Below are positions 23,433 to 32,223 of a DNA stretch of 38,441 bases, piece by piece; position 1 is the first letter of the stretch, and every line of letters begins with the position of its first letter. The DNA comes from Sediminibacterium sp. (GTDB taxonomy: Bacteria; Bacteroidota; Bacteroidia; Chitinophagales; Chitinophagaceae). The notes under the pieces are model-generated. The model was not told where the DNA came from. It saw only the letters and a list, made by a program, of their open reading frames with translations, and did no database searches. The position numbers and the translations under genes were made by a program. The stretch is taken from NCBI GenBank assembly GCA_027490265.1, contig JAIXYL010000070.1:1-38441 (forward strand), read 5' to 3'.

Positions 23433-25077
23433 ATTTTGGTGATTTACTCAAGTCCCAGTTTTTATAATCTTTGAACCAGCTGCTGTTCCAAAATTGATAA
23501 CGTGGTATGGCAGTTATGGTTAAGCGTTCTAAGAAATTAGCATAATTTTTTTTGTTGGCAGGAGTCCAAAGGGTTTCACTTAATGCGGTCATTCTCGGGA
23601 AAATCATATAATCCACTTTTTGATCGTTACCCATATATTCTGTCCAAACATTGGCTTGACCCCCAATTATTTTATGCCCCAAACCCTTTTGTAAAATTGC
23701 TGCTGGAATGGGATTGTATTGATATACAGCTTCCAGTGGGTTGTATCCATGAATGGCCAAACTATCATTGGGATCCATGGATTGATAGTGGTCAAAATAA
23801 AATGGTTTGCCCGGGGTATTTATAACACTAAATCCTTTGCTGGCTGCTTCAATAGCTTGTTTCTCAGTGCCCCAGTTCATTACAATGGTTGAAGTATCTA
23901 AATCCCCTTCATTTATTTCATGCCATCCGATGGTTTGTCTGTTTTTTTTGGCCAAATGTTTTGCAATGAATTCAATAAAATAGGTTTGCAAAGCGGTTTC
24001 ATTTTTTAATCCCTTTTCTTTCATAAAGGCTTGGGTATTGGGATCTTGCTTCCACCAAATTTTACTGCATTCATCACCTCCAACATGAATATAGGGAGAA
24101 GGGAATAGCTCAAGTAATTCATCAAAGACTGTTTCTAAAAATTTAAACGTAGCCGGTTTAGGCGCCAACACATTGTTTTGTCGATTATACATGCCCCAAG
24201 TGGTTGCAACCTGCCAATTGGTATCTGGTTTTGTACTGAGTTCAGGATAAGCTGCGATAGCGGCTCTACTATGCCCTGGAATGTCAATTTCAGGGATGAT
24301 ATTGATGGCTCTTATTTGTGCATAGTTAACAATCTCTCTGATTTCTGCTTTGGTGTAAAACCCACCATAACGAATGCCATCGTATTTAGCAGGGCTATCT
24401 TTAAAATGTCCAATCAAGGTTTCAGCTCGGTAAGCACCAATGGAATTTAGTTTTGGATATGCGTCCATTTCAATGCGCCAACCCTGATCATCGGTTAAAT
24501 GCCAGTGAAAGGTATTGAACTTATGAAACGCCAAATAATCGATGTATTTTTTGATGTAGCTGACTGGGAACATATGCCTCACGACATCTAAGTGCATGCC
24601 TCTATAGGCAAACCTTGGATAATCCTCAATGGTTACAGCTTGCAATGGAATGGTTGTGTATTGCCCAATTGGCATCAATTGCAATAAACTTTGAATGCCA
24701 TTCACCAATCCTCGGGTTTCCTGAAAGAACAACTTAACAGTAGATTGATTAATCCTAATGGTATACCCTTCCGCAGGTTGTAGGGCCATCGTTTCTGGAA
24801 TCAGGTAAATCCCTTCTACAGACAAATTCGTGAAATCGTTTACTAATGAAAGATTTAATCGTATACCAGTTTGTTGATGGATTAATTGTTGTAAATAAAT
24901 GGCTTGCTGTTCAAATGCTGCTGTGTAAATAATGGGTTGTTGTGCATTGAGTGAGAATGTTGACCGCCCTTTAGGATAGCTGATTTGAACAGGCTGTGGG
25001 ATAATCATATCAGCTTTTTGAGCGGATACTAGGGAACCCATCAATAAAAAGATTATGAAAACGTATTTGTATATCAT
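23431..25077 (-). CDS. GH20 beta-N-acetylhexosaminidase, secreted (second copy)
   Basis: The ATG at 25077 gives 548 residues with a signal peptide (MIYKYVFIIFLLMGSLVSAQ). The longer frame adds 12 residues that break the signal. The GH20b domain is followed by the barrel: RGMHLDVVRH at 159-168, WHLTDDQGWR, IPEIDIPGHS at 261-270, and HVGGDEC at 331-337 with Asp335-Glu336. The residue spacing is nearly the same as in the copy at 12065-13744. The loop after PELS (residues ~281-300) is shorter and lacks its inserted Ser/Thr-rich stretch. The two are diverged paralogues and probably differ in substrate or linkage. It stands alone, divergent from the cyclo-ligase gene. Confidence 0.93.
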   Translation of the reverse strand: MIYKYVFIIFLLMGSLVSAQKADMIIPQPVQISYPKGRSTFSLNAQQPIIYTAAFEQQAIYLQQLIHQQTGIRLNLSLVNDFTNLSVEGIYLIPETMALQPAEGYTIRINQSTVKLFFQETRGLVNGIQSLLQLMPIGQYTTIPLQAVTIEDYPRFAYRGMHLDVVRHMFPVSYIKKYIDYLAFHKFNTFHWHLTDDQGWRIEMDAYPKLNSIGAYRAETLIGHFKDSPAKYDGIRYGGFYTKAEIREIVNYAQIRAINIIPEIDIPGHSRAAIAAYPELSTKPDTNWQVATTWGMYNRQNNVLAPKPATFKFLETVFDELLELFPSPYIHVGGDECSKIWWKQDPNTQAFMKEKGLKNETALQTYFIEFIAKHLAKKNRQTIGWHEINEGDLDTSTIVMNWGTEKQAIEAASKGFSVINTPGKPFYFDHYQSMDPNDSLAIHGYNPLEAVYQYNPIPAAILQKGLGHKIIGGQANVWTEYMGNDQKVDYMIFPRMTALSETLWTPANKKNYANFLERLTITAIPRYQFWNSSWFKDYKNWDLSKSPK

Positions 25078-25172
25078 TGTAGTTAAATGCTTGAGGAGGG
25101 TTAAAATTATCAAATTGGTTGGCTATTTGGTAAATTGCATCATTGAATTTATGACCGCTTACAAAATAATGT

Positions 25173-25739
25173 ATGGATAAAGCCGCTTTAAGAGCTTTTT
25201 ATAAAGCTAAACGACAAGGGATTGATGGAAAAGAGCGGCTAAAATTAGACGACTTGTTGTTAATTCAATTTCAACAAATTGCTTTAGATGGCATTACAAA
25301 CGTATTGACTTATTGGCCTATGGCCAACCAAGCAGAACCCAATACCCATTTATTCAATGGTTATTTGAGGCATATGATTCCTCAACTACAATTGGCTTAC
25401 CCAGTGGTTCAGAATCATGAAAAAATGCAAGCCATTTTAGTGGATGAAGATACCGTGTATCAAACCAATCAATGGGGGATAACAGAGCCAACAAGTGGCG
25501 CAAGCCTAGATTTGTCCGAAATTGATTTGGTATTAGTACCACTATTGGTTTTTGATGAATCCGGGTATCGGGTTGGCTATGGCAAAGGCTTTTATGATCG
25601 ATTTTTAGAACACAAAGAAGCCTATACTCAAATTATTGGGTTTTCTTATTTTGATCCTGTTCCGCTAATCAGTGACACCCACGAATTTGATATACCTTTG
25701 CATATAGGCATCACCCCTAAGCGTGTTTATGAATTTTAA
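25173..25739 (+). CDS. 5-formyltetrahydrofolate cyclo-ligase
   Basis: The 188-residue enzyme uses ATP to convert 5-formyl-THF (folinic acid) to 5,10-methenyl-THF. DLVLVPLLVFDESGYRVGYGKGFYDRFL is the conserved family region, and the GYGKGFYDR loop binds phosphate/ATP. The N-terminal basic segment MDKAALRAFYKAKRQG is also typical. The length fits the family (180-200). The end overlaps the start of lpxK by 11 bases, so the two are cotranscribed, although they have no metabolic link. The protein falls just within the YgfA/MTHFS family by motif. Confidence 0.93.
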   Translation: MDKAALRAFYKAKRQGIDGKERLKLDDLLLIQFQQIALDGITNVLTYWPMANQAEPNTHLFNGYLRHMIPQLQLAYPVVQNHEKMQAILVDEDTVYQTNQWGITEPTSGASLDLSEIDLVLVPLLVFDESGYRVGYGKGFYDRFLEHKEAYTQIIGFSYFDPVPLISDTHEFDIPLHIGITPKRVYEF

Positions 25740-26814
25740 TACCATTTTTCTTAAGTCTTTTCGTGTTTTGTTATTACCCATTGCAGTGTTGTATGGCTTA
25801 ATCATTTTTATTCGGAATAGACTATTTGATCGCGACGTATTAAAATCAGCGGCCTTTAATTTCCCCATTATTTGCGTGGGCAATCTTGCAGTGGGCGGTA
25901 CAGGTAAATCTCCAATGGTAGAATATTTGCTGGAGTTATTAAGCCCTCAATATAAAATGGCCACTTTAAGCAGGGGCTACAAAAGAAGAACAAAAGGGTA
26001 TGCGTTGGCCAATGATGCAACAACTGCTTTAGAAATTGGCGATGAACCCATGCAATTTGCCATTAAGTTTCCAAATGTAGCCGTTGCAGTTGGGGAAGAG
26101 CGCATTGTGGCCATTCCGCATTTATTACAGGATCATCCTGAATTACAAGTGATTGTTCTTGATGATGCTTTTCAACACCGAACGGTTAGAGCAGGGTTTA
26201 ATATTTTACTGACTGAGTACAGCAATCTGTATACCAGCGACTTTTTTTTACCGACTGGTGATTTAAGAGATGAATGGGCTTCTGCCAAAAGGGCTCAGGT
26301 CATTATTGTTACCAAATGCCCACCAGATTTAGATGAAAAAGCCAAATCGTCAATTTTGAGAGAACTTAAGCCTCTGCCATCTCAAAAAGTATTTTTTACA
26401 TGCATTGAATATGGCATCCCATATCATATCTGTGATCGCAATATTCAATACGCTGTTAATTCAACCGATGAAGTGATGTTGGTTTGTGGAATTGCGAATC
26501 CGAAACCACTAAAGGACTTCTTATTGCAAAAAGCCAAAACCTATTATCAGCAAGATTATCCTGATCACCATATTTTTTCGATTGATGATTTAAAAGAAAT
26601 GAAGCAAAGATTTGATGATATTTCAGCCGATCGTAAACTATTTATAACAACTGAAAAAGATGCTGTAAGACTGATCAAGTTTAAAGATGAGTTAGCCAGT
26701 TTGCCTTTTTTTGTAATCCCTATCAGACACCGTATTCTTTTTGATGAATCTTGGCATTTTAATGAATTGCTGATTAAATTCATTCAAGATTTTAATTTCA
26801 ATCCAAACCCATGA
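25729..26814 (+). CDS. lpxK: Tetraacyldisaccharide 4'-kinase
   Basis: The ATG at 25729 gives 361 residues; the frame's GTG at 25723 is two codons upstream. LpxK phosphorylates the 4' position of the lipid A precursor at the inner membrane. An N-terminal hydrophobic anchor (residues ~8-25) is followed by the P-loop GNLAVGGTGKSP near residue 50. LSRGYKRRTKG, GDEPMQFA and LDDAFQHR complete the family signature, with the Asp-Asp pair of the last forming the metal/catalytic site. The length exceeds E. coli LpxK (328) slightly, as in other Bacteroidota. The stop overlaps the rnr start as ATGA. Presence of LpxK shows that the organism makes lipid A. Confidence 0.95.
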   Translation: MNFNTIFLKSFRVLLLPIAVLYGLIIFIRNRLFDRDVLKSAAFNFPIICVGNLAVGGTGKSPMVEYLLELLSPQYKMATLSRGYKRRTKGYALANDATTALEIGDEPMQFAIKFPNVAVAVGEERIVAIPHLLQDHPELQVIVLDDAFQHRTVRAGFNILLTEYSNLYTSDFFLPTGDLRDEWASAKRAQVIIVTKCPPDLDEKAKSSILRELKPLPSQKVFFTCIEYGIPYHICDRNIQYAVNSTDEVMLVCGIANPKPLKDFLLQKAKTYYQQDYPDHHIFSIDDLKEMKQRFDDISADRKLFITTEKDAVRLIKFKDELASLPFFVIPIRHRILFDESWHFNELLIKFIQDFNFNPNP

Positions 26815-28772
26815 GTTCCAAAAAGCCCAAATCGAAACAAAAACAAAAAGCCAAAACCATTACCGTACAAACCCTGAAAGGCAAATTGGATGTAACCCGT
26901 TCTGGGATGGGCTATGTAATCATGGCTGATCAAACTGGTGATGTATTGGTAAAGCCCAATGATTTTGGAACAGCTTTGCACGGTGATACCGTTCGGGTTA
27001 AAGTGGTTAGAGAAAATGTAAGAACAGGTAAGAAAGAAGGTAAGATCACAGAAGTGGTTGAGCGTAAACAAACTGAGTTTATTGGCAGATTGCAAGTGTC
27101 TGCGCATCATGCATTTTTTGTGCCAGATACCGATAAGCCAATGCCTGATTTATACATTCCATTACAATCAATCAATGGGGCACAGCATCGTGACAAAGTA
27201 TTGGTGAAATTAGTTAGATGGGAAAAGGATGATAAAAAGCCAGTAGGAGAAGTCATTTCAGTAATGGCTGCAGATGATGTGAATGATGCTGCGATGAAAG
27301 AAATATTGGCTGAAGCTGGCTTCCCACTTAATTTTTCAGATGAAGTCATTGAAGAAGCGGGTCGACTACTCGATACCATTGATCAAGCAGAAATTAATAA
27401 AAGAAGAGATTGTAGATCCATCCGAACGTTTACCATTGATCCAGTAGACGCAAAGGATTTTGATGATGCCATTTCAATCAGGCAATTAGGTGAAGATAAG
27501 TATGAAATTGGCGTACATATTGCTGATGTTAGCCATTATGTATTGCCTGATTCGGCTTTAGATGCAGAAGCCTATAAGCGCGCTACTTCAGTGTATTTGC
27601 CTGATCGTGTAAATCCAATGTTGCCTGAACATATTTCAAATGAACTTTGTTCCTTAAGGCCTCATGAAGATAAGTTGACTTTTTCTGCCATTTTTCAAAT
27701 GACTGCTAAGGGAGAAGTCAAACAATATTGGTTAGGGAGAACGGTGATTCATTCAGATCATCGCTACACATATGAAGATGTGCAATCCATTATTGAAACC
27801 AAGGATGGCTTATACCATGAAGACATTTTATTGTTGAATGATATGGCTCAGCTCTTGCGCAAAAAAAGGTTTAGTAAAGGCGCCATTAATTTCTCTTCGC
27901 AAGAAGTAAGGTTTCAATTAGATGAAAAGGGAGTGCCAATTGGCATAATTGTAAAAGAGAGCAAAGCATCGCATCAATTAATTGAAGAATTCATGCTTTT
28001 AGCCAATCGAACTGTTGCTGAGAATATTGCCAAGCAACACGTCAATAAAAAGCCAATCCCTTTCCCATATCGCGTGCATGATCAACCCGATGAAGAAAAA
28101 TTAGCACCCTTTATTCAGTATGCAAAGCGCTATGGGCATCAATTTGACGTTTCTTCTCCAGAAGCTATTGCGCATAGTTTCAATGGGATGTTGGCCGATG
28201 CCAAAGGTAAACCAGAGCAACATGTATTAGAACAATTGGGCATCAGAACAATGGCCAAAGCCATTTATACGCCAGACAATATTGGTCATTATGGTTTGGC
28301 TTTTGATCACTATTGTCATTTTACCTCTCCAATCAGACGGTACCCTGATGTATTGGTCCATCGCATTTTGCAAACCGTGTTAGATGGAACACCCATGATT
28401 GATAAAAAAATGCAAGAAAAGTGCAGACATACCAGTGAAAGAGAAAGAGCAGCAATGGAATGTGAACGCGCTGGTAATAAATACAAGCAAGTAGAATTTT
28501 TGCAATCACATATTGGAGAAAGTTTTGAAGGAGTTGTAAGTGGAGTAACCAGTTTTGGATTTTTTGTAGAAACGGTTGATCATAAATGTGAAGGACTGGT
28601 CAGCATTGTTAGTTTGAGTGATTTTGATGACTTTAGATTGGTTGAATCTGAATACAGTTTGGTCGGCCGAAGAAGCGGAAGAATATTCAAAATGGGCGAT
28701 CGGGTAACGGTCACTTTAGTAGCTGCTAATCTAGAGAAAAGACAACTTGATTTTGAATGGGAGTTAGGGTAG
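26811..28772 (+). CDS. rnr: Ribonuclease R (VacB/RNase II family)
   Basis: The 653-residue 3'-5' exoribonuclease degrades structured RNA. After a basic Lys-rich N-terminus, cold-shock-like OB domains span residues ~17-150. The RNB catalytic domain holds TIDPVDAKDFDDA at ~208-220 with Asp210, Asp216, Asp218 and Asp219 as magnesium ligands. RLHPHE-like spacing and HYGLAFDHYCHFTSPIRRYPDVLVHR mark its C-terminal part. The final S1 domain is GESFEGVVSGVTSFGFFVE (~575-650). The protein is shorter than E. coli RNase R (813) because it lacks the N-terminal helix-turn-helix and the long C-terminal basic tail. It starts inside the lpxK stop, and only 5 bases separate its end from the convergent lutA-like gene. 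Confidence 0.95.
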   Translation: MSSKKPKSKQKQKAKTITVQTLKGKLDVTRSGMGYVIMADQTGDVLVKPNDFGTALHGDTVRVKVVRENVRTGKKEGKITEVVERKQTEFIGRLQVSAHHAFFVPDTDKPMPDLYIPLQSINGAQHRDKVLVKLVRWEKDDKKPVGEVISVMAADDVNDAAMKEILAEAGFPLNFSDEVIEEAGRLLDTIDQAEINKRRDCRSIRTFTIDPVDAKDFDDAISIRQLGEDKYEIGVHIADVSHYVLPDSALDAEAYKRATSVYLPDRVNPMLPEHISNELCSLRPHEDKLTFSAIFQMTAKGEVKQYWLGRTVIHSDHRYTYEDVQSIIETKDGLYHEDILLLNDMAQLLRKKRFSKGAINFSSQEVRFQLDEKGVPIGIIVKESKASHQLIEEFMLLANRTVAENIAKQHVNKKPIPFPYRVHDQPDEEKLAPFIQYAKRYGHQFDVSSPEAIAHSFNGMLADAKGKPEQHVLEQLGIRTMAKAIYTPDNIGHYGLAFDHYCHFTSPIRRYPDVLVHRILQTVLDGTPMIDKKMQEKCRHTSERERAAMECERAGNKYKQVEFLQSHIGESFEGVVSGVTSFGFFVETVDHKCEGLVSIVSLSDFDDFRLVESEYSLVGRRSGRIFKMGDRVTVTLVAANLEKRQLDFEWELG

Positions 28773-28777
28773 CTTGT

Positions 28778-29497
28778 TTACCAACCGCTGGTTAATACAT
28801 CAGCCAGATGCATCATTTGCATGTTTTTGCCTTCGTGTTTGGCGCAACCATCAATATGCATCAAACAACTCATATCCGTACTAATTAAAATAGTGGCATT
28901 GGTGTCAGCAGCATTGTTGATTTTTTGATTCCCCATAGCAATACTGATGGGTTCAAATTTCACGGCAAACGTGCCACCGAAGCCACAACAGGTTTCTACA
29001 TCAGTCATTTCAACAATAGACAAGCCACTCACATTTTGTAAGAGTTGTCTTGGTTCAGTTTTTATTTTACATTCTCTTAAAGCGGCACAACTATCGTGAT
29101 ATGTAGCGGTTGCATGTAAACTTGCACCAAAATCTAATTGCTTTAATACATTGACTAAAAAATCAGATAGTTCATATACACGTTTGGCTGTTTCAGTAGC
29201 TTGATGTTTATGGGCTGAATTTTCAAAAAGTTGATGGTAATAATTTTTGATAAACCCAACACAACTGGCACTGGGTGCAACAATATAATCACTTCCTTCA
29301 AAGTCTTGTAAAAACTTGGTACAGACTTCTTTCGCTTCGCCATGAAAACCAGCATTAAATGCCGGTTGACCACAACAGGTTTGTGACTCATTGTACTTTA
29401 CAGTACAGCCTGCTTTCTTTAGCAACTTCACCATATTAAACGCAACAGTAGGGTAGAGTTGGTCTATAAAGCAGGGAACAAAAATCTGAACGGTCAT
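28778..29497 (-). CDS. lutA: LutA/YkgE-family iron-sulfur protein
   Basis: The 239-residue protein has two CCG-type cysteine-rich motifs: CCGQPAFNAG at residues 41-50 and CCGFGG at 170-175. Single cysteines lie between them (PSASCVG at ~79, YHDSCAALREC at ~137). The two CX-CCG modules bind a non-cubane iron-sulfur cluster in this family (heterodisulfide-reductase-like). LutA works with LutB and LutC in lactate oxidation to pyruvate, and the window shows neither. Some Bacteroidota have lutA apart from the other subunits. It lies 11 bases after ribH on the same strand, so its expression probably follows the pdhA transcript. It may take electrons from an unseen partner. Confidence 0.85.
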   Translation of the reverse strand: MTVQIFVPCFIDQLYPTVAFNMVKLLKKAGCTVKYNESQTCCGQPAFNAGFHGEAKEVCTKFLQDFEGSDYIVAPSASCVGFIKNYYHQLFENSAHKHQATETAKRVYELSDFLVNVLKQLDFGASLHATATYHDSCAALRECKIKTEPRQLLQNVSGLSIVEMTDVETCCGFGGTFAVKFEPISIAMGNQKINNAADTNATILISTDMSCLMHIDGCAKHEGKNMQMMHLADVLTSGW

Positions 29498-29508
29498 GGG
29501 GTGTTGCT

Positions 29509-29988
29509 TTATTTTAGTGATCGGTTCAATTGAATCATTTTAAGCGCTGTAATGGCCGCTTCTTCGCCTTTGTGACCATGTATGCCACCAATGCGTTCTT
29601 TTGCTTGTGCTTCATTTAAAACAGTCAGTACGCCAAAAATGACTGGTACATCAATTTGTAAATTCAATTGCATAATGCCATCCGTTACACCTTTGCATAC
29701 ATAATCAAAATGAGGGGTATCACCTTGTATTACTGCACCTAATACAACGTAAGCGTCGGGTATGCGTTTGCTATAAGTATAGTGTTGCTTTACAGCAAAA
29801 GGCAGTTCAAATGCACCAGGCACAATCAGGGTTTTACTGCTGGTGCCTGTTTGTTTGAATACTTGCTTTGCACCTTTTTCAAGGGCATTAATGATGGTGC
29901 TGTTCCATTCAGTCTTGATGATAACAACAAAGGCATCCTCTGGAACGGGGATGCCTTTATGTAATGCGTTATTTCCTTTTGTTGCCAT
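29509..29988 (-). CDS. ribH: 6,7-dimethyl-8-ribityllumazine synthase
   Basis: The 159-residue enzyme joins 5-amino-6-ribitylamino-uracil and dihydroxybutanone phosphate to form the riboflavin precursor lumazine. GAFELPFAVKQ at 58-68, VVLGAVIQGDTPHFDYV at 81-97 (His93 as the catalytic histidine) and PVIFGVLTVLNEAQAKER are the family signature. The length is normal (~155-160). A single-base overlap (TAATG) with the preceding TPR gene indicates coupling. ribA, B, D and E are elsewhere. It is one of several metabolic genes appended to pdhA, perhaps because flavin cofactors serve the same oxidative pathway, though this is speculative. Confidence 0.95.
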   Translation of the reverse strand: MATKGNNALHKGIPVPEDAFVVIIKTEWNSTIINALEKGAKQVFKQTGTSSKTLIVPGAFELPFAVKQHYTYSKRIPDAYVVLGAVIQGDTPHFDYVCKGVTDGIMQLNLQIDVPVIFGVLTVLNEAQAKERIGGIHGHKGEEAAITALKMIQLNRSLK

Positions 29989-30677
29989 TAGTCAGCTAGA
30001 TCGTTTTTTTCGATGCTTAAACGATAAATGTATTTGTCTGCTTGAAAACCTTTGTCAGTTTTAGGGAACTTTGTTTTCAACGATTTGTACAATTCAAGTG
30101 CTTCTTGTGTTTTGCCAGTTGTTTCTAGCAATAAAGCAGCACGGAATAAATATTCTGATGCATTGGTTTCGTCTTCTTCAAAAGTAGCTGCTGCTTTTTT
30201 GTAAGCATCAATGGCTTCTTCTTTTTTATTTAATTCAGCATAAGCATCACCTAAGCAACCAGTGGCCAACAATTGCACTTGTTTGGCATCTGTTGAAAAA
30301 TCTTTTAAGTGTTTCACTGCATTATCAAATTCACCCAATTTCAAATAGCTAATACCTGCATAATAATGGGCTAAATTAGCCGCTTTGGTGCCACCAAAAT
30401 TGCTGATCACATTCAATACACCTTTGTATTGTCCGTCACCATTTAATACCAATTTTGAAGAGTCCATTGCAAAATATTGTTCAGCCTTAAATAGGGCTTC
30501 TGCTGCTTTTTCTTCTTTTGGTTTAACTACATATTGCTGGTAAGCAAACCATCCACCACCCAAAACCAATACGGCCACAATAGCCCCTAATAGTGGTTTC
30601 TGAATCTTTGACAATGTGGTTACTGCTTTATTTGCTGCCTCTTGAGATACAACTTCAGGCGCTTGATTTTCGCTCAT
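29988..30677 (-). CDS. Membrane-anchored TPR protein (YfgM-like)
   Basis: The 229-residue protein has a short cytoplasmic N-terminus, one membrane helix at about residues 29-49 (LLGAIVAVLVLGGGWFAYQQ), and then tetratricopeptide-type helices. Visible repeat units are LAHYYAGISYLKLGEFDNAVKHL, LATGCLGDAYAELNKKEEAIDAY and YLFRAALLLETTGKTQEALELY. It belongs with the YfgM/TPR-21 group that helps the secretion machinery and outer-membrane proteins in other bacteria. The exact partner here is unknown. The N-terminal acidic segment and periplasmic TPRs suggest protein-protein contacts. It sits 26 bases behind pdhA and overlaps ribH by one base. Confidence 0.85.
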   Translation of the reverse strand: MSENQAPEVVSQEAANKAVTTLSKIQKPLLGAIVAVLVLGGGWFAYQQYVVKPKEEKAAEALFKAEQYFAMDSSKLVLNGDGQYKGVLNVISNFGGTKAANLAHYYAGISYLKLGEFDNAVKHLKDFSTDAKQVQLLATGCLGDAYAELNKKEEAIDAYKKAAATFEEDETNASEYLFRAALLLETTGKTQEALELYKSLKTKFPKTDKGFQADKYIYRLSIEKNDLAD

Positions 30678-30703
30678 TATGATTGATTATACTGTTTGAT
30701 AAA

Positions 30704-31699
30704 TTAGTCTACAATAAAAGGATAATTCTGGTCGATGTATACGTCTTTCAATACTTCATTATCATCTGGCCAAGGACTCTCTTCTGCAAATTTCACAGAT
30801 TCTTCCACTAACGCATTTACTCGTGCATCAATGGCTGCTAAATCAGCTTCGGTTGCAAAGCCATTGTCTAATATAGTATTGGCCACTTTTACAATTGGAT
30901 CTTGGTCCTTGTATTCTTCAACTTCTTCTTTAGAGCGGTATTTCTGAGGATCAGAAACAGAATGGCCTTTGTAACGATACGTTTTCATTTCTAAAAGGGT
31001 AGGACCGTCGCCTTCTCTAGCTCTTTTTACTGCCCTGGCAACAGCATCATGCACCGCTTCGGGCGTCATGCCATCAATTTTATCTGCTGGCATTTCATAG
31101 GCATCTGCTAATTTATAAATATCAATAACGTTGCTGGTTCTTTCAATAGAAGTACCCATTGCATAGTTATTGTTTTCACAAATAAAAATGACAGGTAATT
31201 TCCACAACATCGCCAAGTTAAAGGTTTCATGCAACATCCCTTGACGTGCAGCACCATCACCAAAATAACACAAGACTACATTTTGCGTGCCTCTGTATTG
31301 TTCTGCGAATGCCAAACCAGCACCTGTGCCAATTTGCGCACCTACAATCCCGTGGCCACCAAAGAATTTGTGTTCAACACTAAAAAAGTGCATACTTCCA
31401 CCCTTGCCCTTGGCACATCCGGTTGCTTTACCATACAATTCAGCCATACAAGCATTGGCAGATACTCCTTTGGCCAAAGCCAATCCATGGTCACGGTAAG
31501 CCGTAATAAATGGATCGTCTGCCTGTGTAGCCGTCATACAGCCCGCTGCAATGGCTTCTTGGCCTACATATGCGTGGAAGAATCCGCGGATTTTTCCAGC
31601 CATTTTATACATTTCTTCGGCCTTTAATTCAAACTGACGAATCAGTTGCATTAGTTCATACCAATAGAGGTAGGTTTCTTTAGAAAACTTTGTAGACAC
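30704..31699 (-). CDS. pdhA: Pyruvate dehydrogenase E1 component, alpha subunit
   Basis: The 331-residue subunit is the thiamine-diphosphate half of E1. GDGAARQGMLHETFNLAMLWKLP starts at ~147 and ends with CENNNYAMGTSIERTS, the usual TPP/Mg signature (GDG...N). The segment YRYKGHSVSDPQKYRSKEE contains the phosphorylation-loop equivalent. YRDHGLALAKG (residues ~68-78) is also characteristic. The beta subunit and E2/E3 are not nearby. In Bacteroidota, pdhB is often separate or fused to E2. The TPR, ribH and lutA genes follow with 26, -1 and 11 bases, making pdhA the head of a four-gene operon with its own -7 box. Confidence 0.94.
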   Translation of the reverse strand: MSTKFSKETYLYWYELMQLIRQFELKAEEMYKMAGKIRGFFHAYVGQEAIAAGCMTATQADDPFITAYRDHGLALAKGVSANACMAELYGKATGCAKGKGGSMHFFSVEHKFFGGHGIVGAQIGTGAGLAFAEQYRGTQNVVLCYFGDGAARQGMLHETFNLAMLWKLPVIFICENNNYAMGTSIERTSNVIDIYKLADAYEMPADKIDGMTPEAVHDAVARAVKRAREGDGPTLLEMKTYRYKGHSVSDPQKYRSKEEVEEYKDQDPIVKVANTILDNGFATEADLAAIDARVNALVEESVKFAEESPWPDDNEVLKDVYIDQNYPFIVD

Positions 31700-31717
31700 T
31701 TTTCAAAAATTTGATGG

Positions 31718-31725
31718 CAAATATA
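31718..31725 (-). promoter_or_regulatory. -7 promoter element of pdhA
   Basis: On the minus strand the bases are TATATTTG, exact to TAnnTTTG, 18 bases before the pdhA start codon. This gives a very short or leaderless mRNA. No clear -33 TTG is at the expected distance. Confidence 0.5.
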
Positions 31726-31746
31726 GGGGTTATCCTTGATAGTTCC

Positions 31747-32223
31747 CTACCCAACCAATTCGGCCTTTGCTACTTCTTCTGGAGGATAAGGAATGCGGAT
31801 CTGATTGATGTATTGCTCCTCTAATAAATCGGCAAAAGTTGAAAAATAAAGGACCACATCTTCTCTTACATTGCGTTTAAGCCATTTAAATCCGCCAGGC
31901 AAACGATTTAAGACCGTTTTATCGTCTAAATATTCTAAATGATGAATATCAGAAGGCGTGAGGCCAATATCCGTTAATTTCTTAATCATTAAATTGACAG
32001 GCGTTTGGCTAACCGGACAATACTCTTCTGCTAATTCGGTCCATTCACCAAAGCCAGTATGTGCATAGGTTAAGATTTCTTCCTTACTCACATTGGCCAC
32101 AACCTGTAATAAGTTACCACAATTACAAGCGCCATGATTGCCCCAAGCATAGTGGGCACCTTCACTCAATTTTTTGGCAGTTTGTCTTAATACATCTACA
32201 AGGATCAGGTTTGGATATGCCAT
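31747..32223 (-). CDS. Conserved protein of unknown function
   Basis: The start at 32223 (MAYPNLILVDVLRQTAKKL) yields 158 residues; the ten residues before it are basic and unconserved-looking. There is no signal peptide or membrane helix. A Cys-x-Cys pair (HGACNCGN, residues ~32-39) and a further Cys (EEYCPVS) together with His residues could bind a metal or iron-sulfur cluster. Further on, the pattern LTPSDIHHLEYLDD, FKWLKRNVREDVVLYFSTFADLLEEQ looks mixed helical. I recall similar Bacteroidota hypothetical proteins but no function. It is not part of the pdhA operon, since pdhA has its own -7 box between them. It is divergent from the fasciclin gene. Confidence 0.75.
   Translation of the reverse strand: MAYPNLILVDVLRQTAKKLSEGAHYAWGNHGACNCGNLLQVVANVSKEEILTYAHTGFGEWTELAEEYCPVSQTPVNLMIKKLTDIGLTPSDIHHLEYLDDKTVLNRLPGGFKWLKRNVREDVVLYFSTFADLLEEQYINQIRIPYPPEEVAKAELVG

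Noticed and set aside
12065-25077. Treating the two GH20 genes as a recent duplication or repeat
   Set aside because: DNA and protein differ throughout, including loops and lengths, so they are old paralogues rather than a direct repeat.
31229-31627. 132-codon plus-strand frame opposite pdhA
   Set aside because: Antisense shadow, no signal or domain.
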